The notes: generated by a model from the letters alone, not told the origin. 64,000 nucleotides of DNA from Anthracocystis setariae (GCA_928724745.1 CAKMXJ010000024.1:1-64000), one strand, 5' to 3'; shown: positions 53,726 through 64,000, numbered from the stretch's first letter. Numbers and translations: made by a program.

Positions 53726-53890
53726 AACCTCACAGCAAGACAGACGAGAAAAGGACAAGACCTGCAAGAACACGTGCATGTACAAGACCCCTGTATTGGC
53801 CATGCTGGTATCGCCGGATTTGGCCATCATCGGCGATCTAAGATCGCGAGCCGATTAAGGGTGGGATCGGGGTGGGATCGCCAACATCAC
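53726..53890. repeat. Diverged relative of the 286-bp LTR
   Basis: Shares the layout GACAGACGAG, CCCCTGTATTGGC(C/G)ATG and GGGATCGCCAACA with 53413-53698 and 59393-59616, but is much diverged and has no visible target duplication. It lies ~110 bp upstream of the Tay1/Teb1-like start codon. Confidence 0.5.
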
Positions 53891-53997
53891 ACCGCGCAAG
53901 CTTTGGCTCAGCCATACTGTACAGTATCTGCATCCTCGCTGCTGAGCGCTAGCATCATCATCACCTTCCGTCGCTCAGTTTGTGCCACCATACCATC

Positions 53998-56900
53998 ATG
54001 CAGTCCCACTGGTACCAACCACACCCTGTCGGCCAAGCGCTTGCTCCCAGCACAGCATCACCCGATCCATCCGGTTCTGGCTATGTCTCCAGCAGCGCAC
54101 AATCAGCATCCGGTGATATCAAGCAAGATTCAAGCATCCCATCCTCATCCGTACCTGGCTCTCAAAGGTCTTCCTCCCTCGGTAGCGAAACCACCTCCGA
54201 GCCACACCGACGTCAGATACACAAATGGTCCACCGAGGAAACACAGGCTCTCGTTGACGGATGCAACAAGCACGGCGTTGGAAACTGGAAAAAGATTCTG
54301 TCTGATCCCGAGCTTTCTGGCTTGTTTTCTGATCGATCCGCTGTTGATCTCAAGGATCGCTTTCGAACGTACTTCCCGGACGCCTACCATGAAATGTATC
54401 CCAACGCAAAGACGCATCTAAGCAAATTCGTCAGAGGACGCGATGCAGAGGGCAAAAGCATCTTTGAGAAAGTCAAGATCCAAGACCGACGCCCCTTCAC
54501 CCCAGACGAAGACGCCGCTCTTCGTGCCGGTTATCAGCAACATGGCTCCCATTGGGCTCTGATCGCCAAAAATCCCATCTTCAACGGCCAAAGACGAGCT
54601 CTTAATCTTCGCGATCGATTCCGTAACGCCTTTCCGGAAGACTTTGAACGAGCCGGTTTCAAGCCCCGTCCTTCCAAGGCACGAAAGGATCGCGGTCCCA
54701 GCGCCACAAAGCCCGGCGAAACCCATTCAGCTAGACCCAATCGTCGTTTGCCAAGCACTCACTCCGATGCCAGTCTCTCAGAGGAAACCGCTTGGCGCGC
54801 CTCAGAGTTTCCTCTGAGCGACACCACCAGTGATGATCATCTCACAGATCACGGCAACCTCACCGATTACAGCTACTTCACCCATCAAGGCAATCTCACC
54901 GACTCCGGTAATCTCACTGATGGCGGCCAAGATCACGTATATCCTGCTTCCTCTAGCGCTGTAAACACCCAGCTGGCTCGGTCCAACTCGACTGGCAACA
55001 ACACTCTAGTGCTTCCAGCCGCACAGAACGCACCGAGCAATTTTGGTCAGCCATTCGCATTGCAGGTACAGCACACTCAATCCCAGCCAAGACCTCCTTT
55101 CTTGACTTCCAACACGGCTACCCTTCCAGGAGCTGGTGCAACGCTTCGTGCTTCCGACATGGTGACGGGCCAATCCATTCACAGCCTCTTTGAGCAGCTG
55201 CAGCCAGCTAGTCTCGAACTTGCTTGCACCAGCTCCGAGACGGGCAGCATACACGAGCGTGCTACTCCCCCGAGCGTAAGTGAGACCGACCTTTCTCACC
55301 AACAGCAGTTCCAGCAGCTCCACCAAGCCATCCTAGCCATGCATCCCAAGATTGCTTCAGCCGACGACACCCGCAGACAGGCTGACAAGCAGACCGGTCA
55401 CGATGCTGCCAGCCATAAGAGAACAAGTCACGCAACAAGGACAGGCAACGTTCATGGCCATTCGCATCATGACCATGTCCACGCCTCACCACACTCCAGG
55501 CCGCAATCGCAAGCTTCCAGTGGTCATCATTCGCCCGCAGGAGGCGCTGTTCCGCCTGATGTCCTCTCCTGGCTGAGCCTGGGCCTTGGCGCAGCTTCCA
55601 TGGACATGGACAATCAACAAGCTGCCGCACAGAATCCTTGGTCTTGGTCAGCTTACAGCTCTAGCGCCAGCGACGCGTCTGCTAGCAGCAGCCTCAGCGC
55701 TTCAGCTTCAGGCCAAGTGCTTGCCAATCGGCACGCCATCTGGGATACCGGCATTAGTTTCTCCGGCTCAACTTTGATGCCGTCAGATCAGCTTAGGATG
55801 ATGCCTATAGGTACGAGCGCTGCCTCGGATTCCTCGTCATCGTCGTCACGCAGATCCTCAGCTAATGACGCAGGCTTCGCTCATCAACAGCAACAGGCTC
55901 AGCAGGTATCCACAAGACCTTTTGGGGACCATCAAGCCAACATTGGCGGCAACTACCCAATCGATCTTTTGCAAAACTTTACCAACCCAGGCGACATGGC
56001 TCAATGGAGTGTGGATTGGGAGCTGGGTAGCATTTTGGACTGCGGCTTTCAGAACGAAGATGTCGACCAATGGCTCGCCTCGCTGCCCGTCTCGCATCCC
56101 AATTGGTCTGGCGACCTCCATTGCGGCAGTACGCCGGCTGACTGTAGCGATCAGACTCAGCCAAACGCACCTTTGACTAGTGAAGCACAACAGGCTTCTT
56201 GGTCGTCGTCGTCGCGAGTGGCTCGGCAGAGTCAATTCAGTATTGTGACAGAATACGATGGCTCATGCCAAGGCGTCAATGATGGAACGGATGCCCACGC
56301 ATCTGGGGCTGAGGTTGGTGTTCCATTTGCATCTGTCACGTATGGTGACCCCTTGGTTCGCGAGCAAACCTTTACGGCCAAAGATGTTGGAAATGGACTC
56401 GTACCTGACACTCAAGGTCACAAGGAGGAGGACGACGACGACCGGCGCAAATCAACGGATACTTTGCGTTTTGCAAAAAGTTCATTGGAAGAGCATGATT
56501 TGGACAAAGACTCGGACCCGGAGGCGGAGGCGGACGAAGCTGGATATGAAGAGGACGACGACGACGACGAGCCTGAATACGATCATGAGGTCAGTAGGTT
56601 TGACTACGACTTTCAGCGAGTGCTGGATGATGTGCAGCAGGCGTCGCAGAACCAGTTTGAAAGCTCGAGCGGTGTCTCGAGTGATTTCTTCGATGGGCCG
56701 TTTGACGACAATGGTGGTGTGATTGGCGACACATTGGGACAATCTGACTTGATTATGGACGACAATATGGTAGTCAGGAATGTGGAGTACAACTTGCAGA
56801 TTGGTGGTGCGCAAGTTGGGATGTGGCAACGAGTGGTTAGCGGACAGAACAACCAAATGTGGAATAACGGCATGTCTGTGGAGTGGTTGCCTTTGAGCAC

Positions 56901-57066
56901 AGATGGTGCAGCAGCTGCAGCTTGGATATCAAACTCTGGTGACAATGCGAATCCCGCATTCCAAATCACTCCCAGCAGCAACAACAACAACAACAATGGT
57001 CACATTGCCAATCAACACGACGAGGTGGGTAGGGTAGCACCAACGACAGCCCTGCTAACGGTGTAA
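53998..57066 (+). CDS. Tay1/Teb1-like double-Myb telomeric-repeat-binding protein
   Basis: 1022 aa from the ATG at 53998; an in-frame TTG lies six codons upstream. Two tandem Myb/SANT repeats lie at about residues 76-127 (HKWSTEETQALVDGCNKHG, with VDLKDRFRT) and 165-216 (RPFTPDEDAALRAGYQQHG, with LNLRDRFRN). Both third helices resemble the telobox VDLKDKWR that reads TTAGGG in TRF-type proteins. The pair of repeats and this spacing fit the Tay1 (Yarrowia, Ustilago) and Teb1 (fission yeast) group, which bind TTAGGG repeats and related promoter motifs. The rest is low complexity: Ser/Gln/His-rich, an acidic segment near 800-870 and a terminal poly-Asn run. It is uninterrupted and the first clearly intact host gene inward of the repeats. 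Telomere binding is inferred from family, not shown. Confidence 0.78.
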   Translation: MQSHWYQPHPVGQALAPSTASPDPSGSGYVSSSAQSASGDIKQDSSIPSSSVPGSQRSSSLGSETTSEPHRRQIHKWSTEETQALVDGCNKHGVGNWKKILSDPELSGLFSDRSAVDLKDRFRTYFPDAYHEMYPNAKTHLSKFVRGRDAEGKSIFEKVKIQDRRPFTPDEDAALRAGYQQHGSHWALIAKNPIFNGQRRALNLRDRFRNAFPEDFERAGFKPRPSKARKDRGPSATKPGETHSARPNRRLPSTHSDASLSEETAWRASEFPLSDTTSDDHLTDHGNLTDYSYFTHQGNLTDSGNLTDGGQDHVYPASSSAVNTQLARSNSTGNNTLVLPAAQNAPSNFGQPFALQVQHTQSQPRPPFLTSNTATLPGAGATLRASDMVTGQSIHSLFEQLQPASLELACTSSETGSIHERATPPSVSETDLSHQQQFQQLHQAILAMHPKIASADDTRRQADKQTGHDAASHKRTSHATRTGNVHGHSHHDHVHASPHSRPQSQASSGHHSPAGGAVPPDVLSWLSLGLGAASMDMDNQQAAAQNPWSWSAYSSSASDASASSSLSASASGQVLANRHAIWDTGISFSGSTLMPSDQLRMMPIGTSAASDSSSSSSRRSSANDAGFAHQQQQAQQVSTRPFGDHQANIGGNYPIDLLQNFTNPGDMAQWSVDWELGSILDCGFQNEDVDQWLASLPVSHPNWSGDLHCGSTPADCSDQTQPNAPLTSEAQQASWSSSSRVARQSQFSIVTEYDGSCQGVNDGTDAHASGAEVGVPFASVTYGDPLVREQTFTAKDVGNGLVPDTQGHKEEDDDDRRKSTDTLRFAKSSLEEHDLDKDSDPEAEADEAGYEEDDDDDEPEYDHEVSRFDYDFQRVLDDVQQASQNQFESSSGVSSDFFDGPFDDNGGVIGDTLGQSDLIMDDNMVVRNVEYNLQIGGAQVGMWQRVVSGQNNQMWNNGMSVEWLPLSTDGAAAAAWISNSGDNANPAFQITPSSNNNNNNGHIANQHDEVGRVAPTTALLTV

Positions 57067-58104
57067 ATGGCACACGACCCTCGGGATCATTGACTTTTTG
57101 CCCGATTTTTTTTTTTGGCTCTGCTCAGTGTAACAATATACCCACCCACTTGCTTGATGCTGCCAAACAAGTAGTTCCATACCGAACATGATCGCGAAAA
57201 CAAAAAAAAAAAAAAAAAACTCAGATTTGGGCCTTTTTTTGGGGGATCAACTTGGTTGTATGTACTAGTTTCAAGTGTCAAACGAGGGCTTGACTGCGGT
57301 TGAACTACTGATTGAGTGGAAGGACGGGATTGCTGGCTTGGCAGAGTGCAGAAGTGATGCGTGCGCGTATCACAGCTGGCAGCAAAGCTGTTAAGCAGGA
57401 ATGCCTTGCTGTGTCTAGGCGTGCTTGCGCTTGTTGGTGAGATGCCTGGGAGCGTTGAATGCAAAGTGGTGGTGGTGGTGGTGGTGGTGGTGGTGGGTAC
57501 AAATTCGGCCAAGTGAGGTTTTTGCATCGAGATTCTGGCGTCCGTCGTGCCTGGAAGCAGAGCTGCTGAAGGGAGAAAGAGCGTTGGTCGACGTCACAAA
57601 ACGATTTGACAGGTCAGGCAGTACAGTCGTGATGATGCCGGATACTGTGTCGGTGTGCGTGTGCGTGTGCGTGTGGTGTTAAACGAATCGGCGCAAGTGA
57701 TATTGAGAGGTGTTAGTGTCGACGTTTGCCAGCAGGTAGATCAAGTATCTTGTCGACGCTTTTGGGCACAACCATGCAAGCGAGTTGGAAATTGACATGG
57801 TTATGAATTACGAGACCCTCAGTGAGACGGGCGGGGAAAGAGAATGTGCGCAGCGTCTGGCATCCATGGGGGCAAGATCAAAGTGTGGTTGCTCTTGCTC
57901 GTCATCATCGTTTGGCTCCGACACAAGAAAAAAAAAACCCCCCGCAGAGGATGAACAAAAGATGCTTTGTGTCGAAAGCAAGATTGAATTGTGCCGGCAG
58001 TGAGACAAACGAGCTTTTCAAGCTCCTTGTTGCTTGCATTTGTTGGACTGAACGGCGTTGAGCAGGGCCTCTGTGATACCAGAGCTTTGCTGAGCAGACA
58101 AGGA
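57067..58104. other. Intergenic region with (GGT)n microsatellite
   Basis: T and A runs follow the Tay1/Teb1-like stop (57107-57115, 57200-57219). A GGT/TGG microsatellite of ~11 units lies at 57464-57497 and a GTGTGC repeat near 57652-57675. Short frames here encode homopolymers. The right part may be the 3' untranslated region of the minus-strand gene. No gene called. Confidence 0.5.
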
Positions 58105-59730
58105 TCAGCATCTGTTGTGTGGATGCACTGGATGCAGTAGCCGTGCGAGCTCGTGTGTGTGGCGACAAGTGCCGCCGCCATCGTGGTCATCGCCTTGCTG
58201 GTCTCGACGCCGGCATGGTTGGCAAGGTGAGGTTGAGGAGGCAGGAGCGTCGTCTCCATCGTCCAAGTCTACATACGAGTCGGCCTGGCCTTGGCGCTCC
58301 TGCGGTTGTGGCTGTGGCTGTGAGGCGTAGGCGGACTGGATCTGTGTGATGCGGACCGCGAGGTAGTTGACTGAGTGGCAAAGTACAAAGCCAGATTGCA
58401 GATTGAGGCCGCAGAGAGCTCCAAAGAGATGAAAGGCGTCCGACGTGCTCAGGCGAGGGTCTTTCCAGGCCGGATAGCAGTCTCGGGTGACGCTACGTTG
58501 GAGCAGCAATCGGAGCCTCTGACCACAATCTCCCTTTTCGCTGTAGTCGATCTTGAGGCCAACCGAAAACGCTCCGGTCGAATACATACCATACTCGAGA
58601 TGGTGACGGACTTGAGGGTTGGCCGTTGGTTTTGCCTTCGAGTGGAGGTAGAGGACAGGCGGCACAAGGATGCGGCCGGTGGCCCTCAAGTTGTCGTTGA
58701 TCTCGTTATCACAGCATACCGTGTCGAAATTTCTAGGATGATACGTACCTCTTGCTCGGGTGATGTGGCTTGGACTTTTCATCTCGACGGCAATCATTGG
58801 GATGCCATAAAAGGGATTTTCAGGTCTGGATCGTGGCCAAATCACGAAATCGTTATATCGGGCGTCGGCGCTTTGAGGATGTCGATGGCTGCTTGCACCT
58901 TGGCCTCGCTGCAGGTCCTGGGAAGAGATGCAAGGATGCGTGGGTGGAGTGCAGCAACCTCACGATCCTGAAGAATACCCCTATGAATCGCACCAAGGTT
59001 GAGGTTGATCGGATCGAAGCGTTTCGATTAGGGTTGCTTGAATGTGGCACGAGCGGCTAAGGGGAGTGCATTGAAAGGCTGCAACGGGCCTGAGAGCTTG
59101 GCTGAGGGCGGATGAAGCGAGATCAGAGGCATTTTGGACCACACGGCGAGTGCTTTCCATGAGAAGAGTAAAAGGTTCGGCTATATGATCCTGGACACAC
59201 TTGACCGCTCCAGCTTCGTTGTCAACCCGGGTGCAGAGGGGGAATGGGGACGGTTCAAATACGCTGGCGTGACCGCAATGTATGGCCTCGAGATCAGCCC
59301 AGAATGCCGACAACTGGTGGGGTCCTTGGGTCCATGGCTCGAGCGAGAAGATTGACTAGCCCATCGACGTGTTTGTTGGCGTTGAGCTTGGCTGTTGTAA
59401 TGAGCAATCGAGGTAAGTAAGGACAGGAAAGAACTCGTATGACTTGCTTTTGGGTGCGCTCTACCCTTATAACCGAACAGACGGGAGAGGGTATGTGTGC
59501 AGGTCACGGGCATGGATGGGCCCCTGCTGCAAGAGGCTTTTGTATTGGCGATGTCGGCACCGCCGATTCTCAATCATCGGTTAACCCGAGTCGATCAGGC
59601 GCTAGGATTGCCAACATTGCCTTTGTTGTTGGAAGAAACGGGACGACGCTTACGATGAGTGGGTTGTGAATCGAGATCTCAAAAAGTGGAACGGTGATGT
59701 ACCGGCGTGGGTTGTAGGCGTTGCATGCTG
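58105..59730 (-). pseudogene. Damaged multi-exon gene, possible PD-(D/E)XK-like protein, split by an LTR-like repeat
   Basis: Coding blocks on the minus strand are 59730-59617 (IHNPLIVSVVPFLPTTK), resuming in frame after the repeat at 59393-59616 (LNANKHVDGLVNLLARAM to ~59320). A one-base shift follows, then a block from ~59320 to ~58995 and a final block from ~58920 to the stop at 58105. An acceptor (CTCTTCCCAG) near 58922 suggests an intron there; further introns near 58750 and 58590 are possible. The block YNDFVIWP followed by IPMIAVEMKSP has the Asp...Glu-x-Lys spacing of PD-(D/E)XK nuclease folds, a weak suggestion. The start and exact exons are not resolved. The last ~70 residues are acidic and Cys/His-rich. 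Family not recognised. Confidence 0.5.
59393..59616. mobile_element. Second copy of the small solo LTR, inside a gene
   Basis: 224 bp from TGTTGTAATGAGC to GATTGCCAACA, sharing GTGTGCAGGTCACGGGC, TATTGGCGATG and CGATCAGGCGCTAGGATTG with 53413-53698. Flanks TTGGC (59388-59392) and TTGCC (59617-59621) look like a target duplication with one change. The coding frame of the minus-strand gene continues across when the repeat and one flank copy are ignored. Confidence 0.8.
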
Positions 59731-61760
59731 GCAGGCTACGAGTGTTGAAGCAACAAGGGGGTTGGCGATGCGGTTGGTGAAATAGAAAAAAAAAATTACA
59801 AGTCAGTGACTGGGGTTGACTTTGTAAGCATCGGCTGGGCCGGTGATTGTTGCGCGCGCAAAACAGATTCTCAGCCAATTGCTGCGCCAGTCGAGGCAAC
59901 GAGGCATCCTGTACTGTACATACCGTGCCAATCGTTCCAAGGAGCGAGTTGGTGAAAGGTGAGCTTCGTGTATCTGTTGACTGTCATTTAATTAGAAGAC
60001 TCGAGCACCAGGAATGTGGCTTGCAGCCAGAGTGTGGGGGAGTGGCTTATAGTCTCGTGCTTGTGACAATATATGTAAGATTCCTTAAAGAGACACGCAC
60101 ACACATCTGGTGAGCGTGCGTCTGATCGGGGTTGCCGCGTGCTTAGTCAGTTAAAGTGCAACAATAATGCGGTGATTCACAGATTGCTAGAGTGTCACAA
60201 AGGTGTGACTTTCTCGCACGAGACATAATTTTCGGCAAGTCGCATTCGGCTTGCGTGCCTCCAAGTAGCCTGCTGCTAGAAAGGCAAAGGCAAGTCTGGT
60301 CCGTTCCACTCTCTGCATTATCAAATTGTTACTCCTTTACTTGTGCATACGACGTACCCGTTGATCAAGACTACTACATGGAAAGAAGGTGTTGCTGTTT
60401 GCTGGTGGGATCATTTTTTTGCGCTTGGGGGAAGATGATGGTTCATTACAACAAGCGCTAAAATGCAGGAGCGGGTGGATTTTTACAAATTAAATAGCGC
60501 GCAAAAAAAAAAAAAAAAAAAAAAAAAACAAAAAAAGAGAAAAAGAAAATGAACACCGAATATCGAACCTGCGACCCGCCGCTAGCCGGCTAAATTAGGC
60601 CGAAATCCAAATCCCAAGACACGTACCTCGCTGGCTACCCCGTGTGACATTGCCAGAAGAATCAACTTTTTTTTTGGTTGAGTCCTTTCGGCCGGCCAGT
60701 AAAGAATTGACATCTTTTTTCCCGTCCAGCAATAGTCTAGTCTAACACACACAAATCAATTCATTCTCTGCCTTTCCTCTCACAATCATCTTGGGTACCT
60801 GCCTGTCATGTGCCTGCTTTCCACCCAAAGACTATGGAGTATAGCAAGCCATGACAGCAGCGACTTTGGGTGATGACGTTGTGGGGGTGGCAAATATCGA
60901 GTCTTTTCTCCAAAAGACTTGGGTGCAGGATCGGGTTGACAAATCTCATCGGGTCAGATCTCGGTTGACGAGTTGGATGTATTGCATGGGCACCCTGTCG
61001 CGATTTTGCAGTACCAAGCAACTTGAATCTTTTGTCAAAAGAGGCGAAAAATGTGTGTGTGTGTGAGGTCTGGTTTGTTTGGCTCGAATCGGTTTTTGTT
61101 CGGGTGGCAGTCAACTATAATAATGGTCATTTGTTGAAAGATGGTTTCCGCAGAGTTGCCGATTGGCTCTCGGCAAAGTTGACTTTTCACATCAAATTAG
61201 TTGACCACCTTTTTTTGGGTTCTTTTTCTTTTTCTTTTTTTCTTTTTCTTTTTTTCATTATTCCTTGAAAGCATTTAGTATTCGAGTAACCAAAGTTGAG
61301 AGAACGGCAACTAGGGCCTGACCGGGCTTGAGCAATCTCGTGTGGCTGTGGTGCGGGCCGCAGCAGACAATATTAATTGCGCGCAGGTCAACGTGCAGTG
61401 TACTTCCGAGACTTGTGTCTTTTGTGACTTGTGAAGGGTTGCAACAAAGAGCAACAATAAAAGCCTAACATTCAGGCTCATTTATTTATTATGATCTGCA
61501 GAGAACCGTGCGCCAACCAACGCCTGTTCTGCGTTCAACGCAGCGCGGCGCAAATCTACATACAGTAAATCCATCTGATCGATCGGGGATCGGAAATGAA
61601 TTGGATCCATTTCTCAGATTGCACCCGTCCCGTCCCTTCGGCCCCAAAAGCTTTGCCCACCCATTTTGCCAATCATGCATCTACACCACCACCACCACCA
61701 TCACGATTTGATCAATCATCACGATTCGCCATCAAATCCAAGCGTCCATGACCATGTTGC
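59731..61760. other. Intergenic region, no gene called
   Basis: Contains an A run (60505-60530), a degenerate tRNA-like segment (about 60556-60640, minus), a T/C tract (61211-61258) and an ATTTATTTATTATGATC stretch. The region at 59731-59900 may hold the first exon of the minus-strand gene: branch-like CACTGAC, T run, acceptor GCCTGCCAG. A (CAC)n stretch at 61685-61700 lies in the leader of the FAR1-type gene. Confidence 0.5.
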
Positions 61761-63260
61761 ATGGTGATGCGGATGCGACCGTCGAATACAACATTGCTTG
61801 CCATTCCTCCCAACTTGGATCCTGAATCTGGCAACCTCGGCGGCCACCACTCATCCGTTGACCAACCGCAGCAACCCTCCGCCGACGTCAATCACCTTGA
61901 CCACGTCAGCGGTATTGAAAACGACGAGCACGACGAGGGAAATGATTTGGAAAGCACAGATCGTCACGCTGACGACGACCTTGGCGAAAATGACAATCAT
62001 GGCCCAGACAAGAGCGTAGATTCGCAAGATGCAGCTGTGCATGGCTTCACTTGTCCATTACCTGACTACATTCTGCGAGCAAAGTACGATCAACGTAGCG
62101 TTTGCCTCGATGCTCTCAACGCCTTTGCACATGATCATGGGTTTCAAATCATCATCCGCTCTTCTACGCCTCAAACATCTTACCTGGCTTGTCGAAGAGG
62201 TCGACCGCCTCGCAGGTCCAATGCCTCGTCCTCGCGCAACGCCGCCCTCACTTCGTTTACCGACTGTCCCTTTAGTATCCGGCTACTCGAACCTACCGCC
62301 ACTTTGACGGGCCACGTTCAAATCCAAGTTGTCAATCTCTCCCACAACCATCTCCCCTTCCCGGATAACTTTGAACCTCTTTCCACCCGCACCCACAAAC
62401 GTACTCGATTCCAACAACCTACATATGTTTCGCCTCTCTCGACAGCTGCTCCTTCAATCAGCGCCGCCTCCCCTTGGTCCTCTTTGGCTCACCGATCCGC
62501 GGCTCCATCTCGCGCTTCCAGCATACTTTCAAACTTGAACGACTATACCCCCGATGACGATCTTCACCATGCCGATGCCGATGCCGATGCCGATGCTGAT
62601 GCCGATGCTGATGCCGATGCCGATGTCGTTGCCGTTGCCGATGCCGATACCGATACCGACGACGTCCGAGTGCCACCAAACGCACGCAAGAGACGTCGCC
62701 TGCGTCATGCCTCGCCTGGAGTCGCAAGCACCACCTCGTTGACTTCCAACTCTACCGCTGTCCGAACGCTTATGGCTCTCAAGCTCGCCAAACCGCAACC
62801 ACCACCGCTACCGCCAGCAGCAGCAGCAGCAACAGCAGCAGCATCATCATCATCATCGTCATCGTCGCCTGCACCTCGCGCGAGCAAAGTGTCGCCTCGT
62901 CCAGTCAGAGCTCGTTCCACTTGCGCTGCGGCCTCTGCTTCCACTGCAATGGTCGCATCGCAACCATCTTGGGCCCGTACAACATCCGTTGTACCCTCGC
63001 CAAGCTGCATCATCACTGGCAATCCTTCCACTGCATCGAGTGAACAGCCAATGAGCTCGGCGGCGGCGGCGGCAGCGGCGGCTACGGCTACGGCTACCGC
63101 TAGCACCGTAGTGGAAGCCTTTCTACGGCACACCCCGGAAAGAGCCGAGCTGGTTGATGCCGCAATGGAGCTCGACCTAGATCAGATCGAACGAGCGCTG
63201 GCCAACATTGAACTTGTCAAGACTGCTCTCGAAGTTCGACGCGCTTGTTTGGTACGTTAA
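61761..63260 (+). CDS. FAR1-type zinc-finger DNA-binding protein
   Basis: 499 aa, single exon, ATG at 61761. After an acidic N-terminus, residues ~105-200 form a FAR1/WRKY-GCM1-like module: CLDALNAFAHDHGFQIIIRSS, then Cys144 (YLACRRGR), Cys169 (DCPFSIRL) and His195/His197 (LSHNHLPFP), the C...C...H-x-H zinc ligands. This DNA-binding module is shared by FAR1-type regulators and Mutator-like transposases; no transposase domain follows. The middle is low complexity, with an (Ala-Asp)n run from GATGCC repeats near 62571-62650, Ser runs and an Ala run. The last ~50 residues (VEAFLRHTPERAELVDAAM to LEVRRACLV) look like a conserved helical segment. Likely a host transcriptional regulator; target unknown. 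Confidence 0.75.
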   Translation: MVMRMRPSNTTLLAIPPNLDPESGNLGGHHSSVDQPQQPSADVNHLDHVSGIENDEHDEGNDLESTDRHADDDLGENDNHGPDKSVDSQDAAVHGFTCPLPDYILRAKYDQRSVCLDALNAFAHDHGFQIIIRSSTPQTSYLACRRGRPPRRSNASSSRNAALTSFTDCPFSIRLLEPTATLTGHVQIQVVNLSHNHLPFPDNFEPLSTRTHKRTRFQQPTYVSPLSTAAPSISAASPWSSLAHRSAAPSRASSILSNLNDYTPDDDLHHADADADADADADADADADVVAVADADTDTDDVRVPPNARKRRRLRHASPGVASTTSLTSNSTAVRTLMALKLAKPQPPPLPPAAAAATAAASSSSSSSSPAPRASKVSPRPVRARSTCAAASASTAMVASQPSWARTTSVVPSPSCIITGNPSTASSEQPMSSAAAAAAAATATATASTVVEAFLRHTPERAELVDAAMELDLDQIERALANIELVKTALEVRRACLVR

Positions 63261-64000
63261 GTTGACCTCGTGCGCTTTTGTTGTTTCGACACTTGTACGC
63301 ACGCACGCACGCACGCACGCCAATCATTTACAGTAGAGTATGGAAACGTCTTTTTTTCAGTAGTGAGCGTTTTGGTTATACACACACTCTCTAATCAATC
63401 AGCACCGCCAACCTTTGAGACGTGTGTGTGTGGTATGGATCTAGTGACAGGCGCTCTCATCGGGCCTATCTGGTTTACGTCGTGCGATCTCTTGGGTCCA
63501 GTTGTCTCACTGCAAGGCGGTAGAAGCGATCAGCTGACGGTCAAAGTGAATTATTTTTGTGCCCGCTGGTTCCACTTACAGTAAGGTCAGCTTGCCATCA
63601 TTCTATTTTGCGCCAACACGCTCCATCTTGTGTACGAGCGAGTTGACTTTTCTACAAACACGACCGATTGCTTGGGTTCAATCGTCAGCTATGTGCGGCC
63701 TGACTGCCAACTGATCTCGAGGAAAAAGTCAACTTTGCTGCCACCAAAAGTTGATTGCTTAGGTTTTTGCGCACGATGAGCAAGGGTTTCAACACTACTA
63801 TAACAACGCACGTTTGAGGGTGTGCAATTTTCACACAAAGAGTATTCTGCAAAAATCGCGTTAGATTCTGCACAAAGGAATAAAAAAAAGTGGTATTATT
63901 AAATTTCAATTTCCGTGCATGTGCATGTGCATGTGCAGGCAGGTCACGAACTTCCTCCATCACCGATCTACTGTACTGTACCTCCATCGGATCTCCAATG
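63261..64000. other. Intergenic region with short microsatellites
   Basis: An (ACGC)n repeat at about 63297-63320 and GTGCAT repeats at 63915-63936. Short open frames on both strands show no recognisable domain. Nothing further is supported up to the window edge. Confidence 0.5.

Noticed and set aside
57425..57682. ORF with a poly-Trp run
   Set aside because: Produced by the TGG microsatellite; no other coding evidence.
60556..60645. tRNA gene on the minus strand (GGTCGCAGGTTCGA box followed by a T run)
   Set aside because: A B-box-like sequence and a partly pairing acceptor are present, but the T-stem and D-arm do not pair. At most a tRNA relic.

Overview
The window looks like a fungal subtelomere running into unique chromosome, most likely from a basidiomycete and perhaps a smut relative (Ustilaginomycotina). 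Four things support this. Short CCCTAA tracts (TTAGGG-type telomere repeat) recur from 4 to 36 kb, nearly all in one orientation. Introns are short, with GTRAGT donors and CTGAC branch points. Ty3/gypsy elements carry chromodomains and there is Ty1/copia debris. A Tay1/Teb1-type double-Myb telomere-repeat-binding protein is encoded at the right. The species cannot be fixed from sequence alone.

1-36.4 kb is a mosaic of subtelomeric modules, most of them separated by CCCTAA tracts. It holds: an intact OTU-domain gene (1528-3528) whose 3' end and flank are amplified several times to about 8.7 kb; a frameshifted C2H2 member of the same family (9004-11591, minus); 21-bp minisatellites and ~69-bp satellite arrays (11.6-18.1 kb) with two stretches of suspect sequence; five head-to-tail copies of a 1293/1294-bp unit (18824-25290); a 5'-truncated gypsy element (gypsy-1, 25292-30384); a helicase gene that this element truncates (30385-34137, minus), carrying tyrosine-recombinase-like motifs ahead of a RecQ-type helicase; and a third, truncated C2H2-family copy (35207-36047, minus). 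The layout resembles yeast Y' elements: helicase-bearing subtelomeric units separated by short telomeric tracts.

36.4-53.7 kb is a nest of retroelements. A copia element (A), truncated at a telomeric tract, contains a complete and apparently recent gypsy element (gypsy-2, 38912-48650; LTRs alike by eye, TSD TGGTT). Copia A lies in the LTR of copia B, B lies in gypsy-3, and gypsy-3 sits at the 3' end of a Myb/SANT-like gene (50833-52183, minus). A solo LTR of the gypsy-1 family also splits that gene (TSD GAGTA). Next come a solo copia LTR (TSD ATGAC) and, inside it, a solo 286-bp LTR (TSD CGTGG).

Gypsy-1, gypsy-2 and copia A each carry an extra gene after pol with paired C-x2-C-x6-C-like motifs. 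It is antisense and spliced in the two gypsy elements and sense in the copia element. I know of no description of this arrangement, and with the recombinase-helicase it is the strongest candidate for something new.

53.9-64 kb is ordinary unique sequence: the Tay1/Teb1-like gene (53998-57066), a damaged minus-strand gene split by another LTR-like repeat (58105-59730), and a FAR1-type zinc-finger gene (61761-63260).
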